From Sinelater perroti (Eukaryota; Arthropoda; Insecta; Coleoptera; Elateridae), in the NCBI GenBank assembly GCA_036346155.1, contig JARFIY010000110.1:15349001-15413000 (forward strand): a DNA stretch of 64,000 nucleotides, written 5' to 3'. The notes under the pieces were generated by a model. That model worked only from the letters and a program-made list of their open reading frames with translations. It had not been told where the DNA came from and searched no databases. Below, piece after piece: positions 57,581 to 64,000 of this stretch. The number at the start of each line of letters is the position of its first letter. Position 1 is the stretch's first letter. Position numbers and translations under genes: made by a program.

Positions 57581-58260
57581 TCTATGGACGCTCAGATGGA
57601 AAACCCGCAAATAAAAGTGCACACCATTGAAAGTATATCACTTATTGATAGAAGCATAAAAATGTATTTGCAAAACCTAAAAGAATATCTTACTATAGTG
57701 TTCGCCAGTAAATCGTAGACGCAGTAATTCAAATTTACCAATACAAACCAGAGACGAAACAGCAGTAAAAACGGCTTTAACGAGTAATGAAAGCGTGGTC
57801 AAGAAGGCAAAGTCCGTTTGATTATTCAAGAAGATAGGTGGCTTGAGTTTTTTAGAATTTTTAAGAGGCCATTTTAATAAATTACTTGAGGAAGAGGAAA
57901 ACACAATAAAACTACTTTAAAGAAGAACTCGACCAATCTACAGCGTAAGGCAAAATTAAACCAAAAACTTTGAGGGATTTCTTTCTATTTCCAAATTTAA
58001 AAATCTGGCTTATTTTGGAACATTGATGATGTTCCCACCTCTGATAATGTGTATTTTGTAGCTTCTGACATTTTTTCGACTACTTGTAAAAATTAGTTTA
58101 TTAGACTGTAGCTCTCAATTAAGACTATGTTGAAAAATAAAATTAAATTTCTTCAAAAAATGGGGTTCAACTTTTTCATTGTAATTATCAAACCCGCGTA
58201 TAATACCTAAAACCAAGTGGCCTTGAATTGTGTTTATCATTCACTACATTATTGTAGTTT
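57581..58260. other. unidentified stretch
   Basis: A 75-codon minus frame (57677-57904) starts with a serine run and has no domain. The plus strand has short open pieces without motifs. Possibly decayed LINE sequence. Confidence 0.35.
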
Positions 58261-58520
58261 ATGTAAAAGTCTTTTCCGCTTTTTTTTACCTTAGTTAGTC
58301 TTCTTGCTTTTTGTATTCTTTTCCCCTGCTTTGTATTAACTTCACTATTGTGTTTTCCCATGTTTCTCTGGGTCTATCTCTATCTCTTTTTATTATTGCT
58401 TTGGCGCTCGATACACATTTACCGACCTTGTGCCTTCCATCCGCTGTCACGTAAAAGAGCTTTTTATTACTACAGTCAAATTTTTTAGCCAATTTTATGT
58501 TTGACATCTGCTATAGCTAA
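58261..58520 (-). mobile_element. RTE-type LINE C-terminal part (right of a nested insertion)
   Basis: Minus frame 58295-58507: DGRHKVGKCVSSAKAIIKRD, then RDRPRETWENTIVKLIQSRG and KEYKK, matching the RTE end RMxxxRxxKxxxExxxxxxRxRGRPRxTWxxxIxxxLxxRGKxW. It is the expected continuation of the RTE copy that stops at about 59740, on the same strand, so the DUF4817 transposon between them is an insertion. Confidence 0.75.
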
Positions 58521-58529
58521 GTCGATGTT

Positions 58530-59735
58530 TGGAGTTTTGCTTCCGTTCTAGGCCAACACTGAATATGGTGTCAGCTAAGACCAGCTATTCAACCGAAGAA
58601 AGGATCTTCATTGTGGCCGCCTTTTAAGAGGAACCGAAGTGCTAGTGGAGCGCTAACAGCCTTCAAGGCCACGTTTGACAACCATAATACTTTATCTGTC
58701 TATACAATAGCAAGGCAAAAAATGTGCTCTATGATCAAATTGTATATCTTGAATGAATGAATGAATGGCTTAACACCCCTTGGAGGGGTTTGCCGCTTCT
58801 AAGGAAGCTTTCGAGATCCTTTGCGGGGGATCAGCCCGTTAAATTGTCTATCTTACCATGTTATAATAGGCTGATTGTTTGAGAAGACGGGAAGTGTATT
58901 GGATGATAATTTGTCGAGAACGGACAGACCAGTCACCGTGACACCTCCTGAAACCGTAGAACATGCTCGGGAGCTTTATGAACAAAAGCCTACATCTTCA
59001 GTCTCTAAAGACGCAGCTCAACTCGGTGTGAGTCTAGGCATTATGCACATAAGCTTCACCAATAAATTGAATCTATTTCCGTATAAGATTAAATTGCAAA
59101 CGTCCCTGACTGAGGGGAACATTGGCAAAATTTTCACTTTTCCAAAAGTGATCATGAAGATGGTCTAAACAAAAAAATTGGTCATAAAACACATCCATTT
59201 CACGGACGAGGCCTATTTTTAAACAGATGGCTATGTAATTGCACAAAATTACCGATTTTGGGGTATCGAAAACCCAGATTGGGCCTAAGTTCGTCGATTT
59301 CATGCGGAAAAAGTTAGTGTATGGTGTGCAATTTTTCACTATGGAGTTGTTGGTACCCTGTTTCTTACAAAATATGTGAATGAAGAAGTTTAGCGCACAA
59401 AAGTTCTTTAGAAATTTATTCCAACTGTGGGAGACAAAAGACAAGTCAACCAATACTGGTTTTAGCAAAATGGGGTCACCGCCCATCGGACTCTTTGACA
59501 TCCTCACAGAAGTCTTTGGAAAGACGATCATAAGTCTGGCAGATAGAAAGTAACATCGAGTAGCCCCCAAATTTCCCCGATTTAACCCATGTGATTTCTT
59601 CTTTTGGGATTATCTGAAGGATAGGGTTTATTTGAACAAACCCCAGTCCATCGACTAACTCAACAATTGCTTCACAGAAGAAATTCTGACCATTTGGGAA
59701 AAGAGTTGAAATGAGAATCGTTAGTAAAGGCAGCC
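58530..59735 (+). mobile_element. DUF4817-type transposase relict, copy 5, inserted in RTE
   Basis: Plus strand: MVSAKTSYSTEERIFIVAAF (58568; the DUF4817 N-terminal motif), TGSVLDDNLSRTDRPVTVTP and PETVEHARELYEQKP (58885-58990; second helix-turn-helix), LNLFPYKIKLQTSL (59070), DEAYF-TDGYVIAQNYRFWG then IENPDW (59200-59280, first catalytic D), a VSVWCAIFHYGVVGTLF-like block (59315-59365), YWFQQNGVTAHRTL (59455; second D changed to N) and PCDFFFWDYLKDRVYLNKPQ (59587-59645; third D kept). The full domain order is present but stops and shifts are many. Exact ends are uncertain. Confidence 0.85.
58751..58840 (-). mobile_element. short SINE-like insertion with a (TTCA)n tail
   Basis: A 90-bp segment inside the transposase relict is bounded by direct repeats AAATTGTATATCTT (58737-58750) and AAATTGTCTATCTT (58841-58854). 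On the minus strand it ends in a run of ATTC/TTCA units, the form of a retrotransposed SINE tail. Its body includes CCCCTCCAAGGGG, a perfect short palindrome, and a GATC-rich block. It is probably a 5'-truncated SINE of a second family; no Pol III boxes remain. Confidence 0.7.
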
Positions 59736-59739
59736 GTAG

Positions 59740-61960
59740 CTTTCTATCCCTTATTCTATCACATCTCGTTATTTTTTTTATAATATGAAGGTACTTCATC
59801 TTGATCGTCTGTATTTTGCTTTTCATTTGTTTAGTCGTAATCCATGTTTTGCTACCATAAGTCAAAATTGGTCTATATATTATTTTATTATATATATATT
59901 ATATATACACATTTACGCCTTCTCCAATATTCATTTTTCTTTATAAAGTTTTGATGGTCTTTTCCTTAATGTCTAGTTTTCTATTGCTGTTGCTGTCTAT
60001 GGTTGTGTCTAAATATTTAAATTTTGTTAGTTGTTCAATGTTTATACCCTTAATGAATCTATTGGGTTTTTTTGTTTTAATATATTTGCTTTGATTTTTC
60101 TGAATTATTTTATTTTTATAATTTTTAGTATTTTGTTCTAGATACTTAAATTATTCTGCAATCCTCTTTCACTACAACCATAATTACTATGGCCTGGGTC
60201 AAGACACATTTTGATAATTCCACTACTTAAAGTTTATTGTAACCTATGATTAGTTTTTTTAAAATTAGGTTTGCACTTTTTCATGATGTCCATAAATATA
60301 TTAAACAGAATAGGCCATAAAACTCCTCCCTGTGGAAGTCCTTTTTTTGTTTAAAAGACGCAATATTTTATTGCTTTTATATATACCTTTAATTTCTCTT
60401 ATAAGTTGGTTGTTAATTTTTATTTTTAATGCTTTCCCACACTTTTGCCCTTTTAACTCAGTCGAAAGCTTTATCTGAGTCTATAAATGCAAATTACACT
60501 TCTAGCTTCCTAATCAAAATATTTTGTATTATATCTTAAATTGTGAAAATATGATCGTGTACTCTTCTTTTTAGCCTTCTAGTGTTCATCCATATGTTTT
60601 TAAAGATGTGCTTAATAAAGTTATGCCTCTGTAATTGTCACATTCTGTTAGGTCAACATTTGTATGTATTGACACTATTGCTCCTATATGCCAATATTTT
60701 CCTTTCTCTCAAGCCTTATTACATGTTTTTGTAAACAGTTTCTCTTTCTTATTCCATGTATAGCATTTCTGTAGTTGGTTTATCGCGTCTCACTTTTAAG
60801 TGTTTTGATAGCTTTTGTAACTTCTTCATATGTTATTAATTGTTTCTTATCTGTTATTATTTCTCCTTCTATTTTTCATTTATTCTCACAATTTTGCCAA
60901 TTTAACATTTAAATTTCTTCTTTTTCTTTCTATTAATATATAAAAAAAAATTGATTTATCTAAGGGATGTCATTGTAGTCGTGTGTATTTATGTATCTCT
61001 AAGTTTATAAAAGTTATTGAAAGTATTACATTATTTATAAAAGAGCGATCGATTAATATCTTGTGTATTTTTGTTTTTTTCTCCCGTACAAATATTTTTT
61101 CTCTTTCTGCTAATGTTCTCATTTTTTAAGTTTAAATGTTTCCAGAATTTATCTCAATTTTTGATTACGTCTTCTTGATTTAGTCCATAAACTGCCACTA
61201 TTATTGTAATTGGTTCTTCTACGTTTATTTCTACTGCAAATATTTTCTTCAAATATGTCTTTCATTGTCGTATGTCTTTTGCTAATTCTTTTTATTTATT
61301 AAATAAACTATTCCTGCTATCCCTTATTTATCCTGTAGAATTACGCTGTATATTTATGGATAACTATCTCTAGTGTTCTCTCTCTTTGTTCTTCCTAGAT
61401 TAATAAAATGCGTCACACAATTCATGATTTTTTTAGTTTAATTCTTGTACGTTCCGCTTAATTGTTTTTCATGTGCCATTATCTGGCTCCAACTTTTCCT
61501 TTCATCATTTTCTTTTTCTTATTTGTCCTATTTGTTAACTTCATTACTACTTATTTAATTCTTGCACAATATTTTTTTTTAAATTTTATGTTAGTTGTCA
61601 TTATCAATGTTTCTTTTAATTTTCTCCATTTATTAACCTCGCCACGTTTAATTTTTCTTTAAATTGTTTTATTTGTTTCTTCCTATTTTTTTCACTGCTC
61701 AAATACTTTGCGGTTTCCTTTTTACTTCTATCTCATTTTTTTTAATTATTTCATTATACTATAGTTTTGCTAAGAAGTGTTTTCATTATATCGATCATTA
61801 CATTTTCAGAATCGTTTTTTAAAATTCTTTTCAGTGTTTTTTTGTTAATTTACTTATTGTAAGATTGATCTATGAGCTCCTATTTTTGTTTTTGTTTAGT
61901 TTTTCTTCCATATTCAAACTTCTTGCAGCAGAAGGGAATTGTTTTTTTATGTGCTGTTTA
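59740..61960 (-). mobile_element. RTE-type LINE, reverse transcriptase (left of the nested insertion is its C-terminus)
   Basis: Minus strand: a basic linker region (61960-60900), the ELKGQKCGKALKIKIN palm area (60450), the block LPQGGVLWPILFNIFMDI (60345-60290; RTE: LPQGGVLSPxLFNIFMDD) with KKCK after it, a lost YADD box, KGINIEQLTKFKYLDTTIDS (60045-59985; RTE: GxxIExVxxFKYLGxxID), RPILTYGSKTWITTKQMKSK and IQTIKMKYLHIIKKITR, then CDRIRD (59865-59750; RTE: YGSETWxxTKxxxSxxQxxEMKYLRxVxGxTRxDRIRN). It stops at the transposon boundary and resumes at 58520. Confidence 0.85.
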
Positions 61961-62039
61961 ATATGTTGCCTAACTTCGTAAACAGTCTCAGAAAAGAATA
62001 TTCTCGAGTAACTCCTCAAAGTTATGTTCCTTATCGACG
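61961..62039. other. short spacer
   Basis: Between two LINE relicts; nothing recognised. Confidence 0.4.
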
Positions 62040-62590
62040 TCCATAAATTCCAGTAGCCTATCGGTTAACTTCACAAATACATTGTTGTGTATCATGGCGT
62101 ATAATAATACTAGCAACTACTCGCTAGAGCTCTGAAATTTGTGTTGTGTAGCGGAGCCGAAATTCTTTATTTATCAGTCACTAACCAAGATCAAATATAA
62201 TACAAGTCCTAAAATCTTTAGTTTTAACTGGGAAACTACCTCCCGTTAAGCATAATTTAAGTAATTTGTAGTACTTTGTTGGTAGACTCTTCTTAACCTT
62301 ATATAGCAGACCGGGTGCCAAATTCTGTTAAATGCCTAATTTATACGAAGAATTTCAGATGAACAATATTTTTTTATTTGCTTTACTGCGCCATGGCCTT
62401 CTCGAAAACCAAATTGATAATTTTGATTCTCAAGAACTGGCTGTAGTTCTTCCATTAATATTGTTCCTAAAACATTAATTTGACTAACTTAAACTGGTCC
62501 TATAGGTTATAGTTCTTTCGAGGGTTTGACTTATAAATAATTCTCCTACGAAACAAATTCTTCCATGTCATTAAAATACCGAGTTTAAAT
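62040..62590 (-). mobile_element. jockey-type LINE fragment
   Basis: Minus strand: NYQFGFREGHGAVKQIKKYC (62430-62370; jockey: HQFGFRxxHSTxxQ), LAPGLLYKVKKSLPTKYYKL and LKLCLTG (62320-62240; jockey: VWHxGLLYKIKKLLPxxYYxLLKSYLTxR). Only the palm region is left. Confidence 0.75.
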
Positions 62591-62949
62591 GGTATGTGAA
62601 AACGTATGCTTTTTTAAGTTTGTTCTTGTTTATATTGTCAGTTTTTCTAAGTAGCGAAATAGATTATTTTGACTCTTTTGGTTTTCTAGTTATATTCTAT
62701 AAAGAAAACTTCGTGTTTCAAAAAGGAATGTTAGAATGTGAGTGTACCCAATATGTAATATTTTTTAAATATTTATTGATGCCCTATAAAAATATAAATA
62801 TATTTTTCTGCATAACCTCTGAACTTCGCACATTGTTTAAATGGATGCGCAGTTCTTGATATAGATATCGTAAATAAATAATGCACGAACCTTTGGCTAG
62901 CAAAATCTCTGTCTTACAAGTGTTTATTTCAGTAGTCTAAACGAATGAT
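62591..62949. other. AT-rich stretch without recognised content
   Basis: An 87-codon plus frame (62596-62859) rich in hydrophobic residues has no domain and is taken as chance. Confidence 0.4.
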
Positions 62950-63240
62950 TTTCGCAAGATGATAAGGACGAATTGTAAACAGTTCCAGTGAGGTCCAGAA
63001 TAAATCCCCAATCTTTTGTCGAGTTTGGACAGCTGCATAGGGCCGGTCACTATTGCGAAGCAGGATAATGTCTAGGATTACTTGAGCACCACCGTTAATC
63101 GATGATGATACTTGAGAAGGCGGAGAACAATAATATTCTCCGCAATCACGCTGATTCTCAGGCGTTGGTGATCATAATCTTCACTGCTTCTCGTTTTCCC
63201 AAAAATTGTATATGCAGTGAGTCTTCTTAAAGGTGTGGTC
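62950..63240 (-). mobile_element. probable mariner C-terminal fragment
   Basis: The minus strand reads ILLRNSDRPYAAVQTRQKI near 63070, then GDLFWTSLELFTIRPYHLAK, comparable to VLLHDNARPHxAxxTRxxLxxLxWxxLxHPPYSPDLAP. The catalytic D is shifted to the next residue. Too decayed to place in a family. Confidence 0.4.
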
Positions 63241-63299
63241 TTCAAACTATGATTTAAATATTTCCAAAATTTTGGACGGTTTTACTGCCTCTGCCGTAC

Positions 63300-64000
63300 G
63301 AAACATATTAGTAATCAATTGCGCAACGTACATGAGGATGATGCCGACTAAAGAACCGGTAGTGTGAGATACCCACCAGAGAAATCCCTTACACGCATTG
63401 GTACAGTATCGGACAAAAATAATTGAATTTTTTGGAAATCTCTCTAGCTTTCTAATCAAGAACCGCCCGCAAGGTCCTCTGGAGTGATGAGAGCAAGTTC
63501 TACTTGTTTGGATCTGATGGATTTGACATCCCGTGCGCGAAAGGAACAATCCAAAGTACCAGAAGCCGATTGTGAAAGATTGAGGTGAGTCTGTAATGGT
63601 GTGGGGTTGCTTTAGTGCAAAAGGAATTGGTTCACTTGTTCGGATCCACGGACCGCCTCGTTTATGGCAAGTTGTTGCAAGACCATATGCTCCCATACGC
63701 TCGTGGAAACATGCCTCGCGGCTGGGTATTTCAACAAGACAACGATCTGAAGCACATGTCGGCCCATGTGGCGGAAATCCTGGCGAAGAAGAAAGTGCGC
63801 GTTTTGCCCCGGCCTTCACAGTCCCCATGAATCCGATTGAGCATCTTTGGGATGAGATACGACGTCGTTTGGAAGGGCCCAAAACCACGACGAGCGATTC
63901 CAGCAACTTCAACAAGAATGGCAGAAGATTGGGTCAAATGTGATTGACCGATTGATGGCTTCCATGCCAAAAACAATGGCTAGGCTACCAAATATTAGTC
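63300..64000 (+). mobile_element. Tc1 transposase relict running to the window edge
   Basis: The plus strand reads LWSDESKFYLFGSDGFDIPC (63481-63540; first catalytic D), SVMVWGCFSAKGIGSLVRIH (63592), GSTDRLVYGKLLQDHMLPYA, WVFQQDNDLKHMSAHVAEIL (63725; second D), KVRVLPRPSQSP, MNPIEHLWDEIRRRLEG (63828; third catalytic E) and LQQEWQKI...VIDRLMASMP (63908-63965). The DD34E triad is visible. Frame changes at about 63657 and 63828 break it. It is well preserved and GC-richer than its flanks, so a young copy. Long frames on the minus strand (63247-63915, 63731-63976) are shadows. Confidence 0.93.

Noticed and set aside
59073..59865. Two overlapping minus-strand frames of 165 and 129 codons
   Set aside because: The first is the shadow of the DUF4817 transposase. 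The second starts as a true RTE C-terminus and then runs across the insertion boundary into shadow sequence, so it is chimeric.
63247..63915. 222-codon minus-strand frame, the longest in that region
   Set aside because: It is antisense to the well-preserved Tc1 transposase, whose catalytic motifs are unambiguous on the plus strand.

Overview
This 64 kb window looks like arthropod, most probably insect, nuclear DNA that carries no intact host gene. It is AT-rich and noncoding, with almost no open frame above 150 codons. Nearly every recognisable protein match is a broken transposable-element enzyme. The families present are mariner, Tc1, DUF4817-type Tc/mariner transposases, a pogo/Tigger element, jockey-type LINEs, RTE-type LINEs, Penelope-like elements (PLE) and a tRNA-derived SINE. 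This mix is common in beetles and bugs, but the order cannot be fixed from the sequence alone. Family names rest on motif recognition by eye, not on searches.

Left part (1-15 kb): mainly DNA transposons. Mariner relicts lie at 0.13, 3.4, 7.4, 8.5, 9.9 and 12.8 kb; the last has a Tc1 element inserted in it. DUF4817-type transposases lie at 1.5, 2.3 and 5.7 kb. A SINE with intact Pol III boxes and a 13-bp target duplication lies at 7.0 kb. A 32-bp unit is repeated four times without change inside the 9.9 kb mariner.

15-31 kb: an RTE LINE (15.4-21.7 kb) is interrupted by a near-complete jockey ORF2 copy with an 18-bp target duplication, by a ~300-bp unidentified insert, and by a truncated mariner. 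Next come a CpG-rich island (22.0-22.5 kb), a full-length mariner with terminal inverted repeats (TIRs) (23.0-24.25 kb), a DUF4817-type relict, and a PLE (25.6-27.9 kb) split by an internally deleted mariner. A mariner of the SETMAR-like type and a LINE tail follow.

31-35 kb is mostly featureless AT-rich sequence with a degenerate ~65-bp tandem repeat and a short mariner deletion derivative.

35-64 kb: a dense mosaic of LINE pieces, almost all on the minus strand (jockey at 35.7, 46.8, 50.1, 56.5 and 62.0 kb; RTE at 37.5, 43.1 and 58.3/59.7 kb; PLE at 36.9 kb). Among them sit a mauritiana-type mariner (40 kb), a pogo/Tigger element with a PHD-like C-terminus (51.9-54.35 kb), two Tc1 relicts, and a three-layer nest at 58.3-61.9 kb (SINE-like insert within a DUF4817 transposon within an RTE LINE).

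Four GC/CpG-rich islands (about 1.0, 22.2, 42.5 and 55.7 kb) and a diverged direct duplication at 41.1-41.6 kb are the only sequences that look neither like transposons nor like neutral AT-rich DNA. They are the best candidates for host function. The strand-biased, nested, decayed LINE load on the right half also makes a piRNA-cluster hypothesis worth testing.
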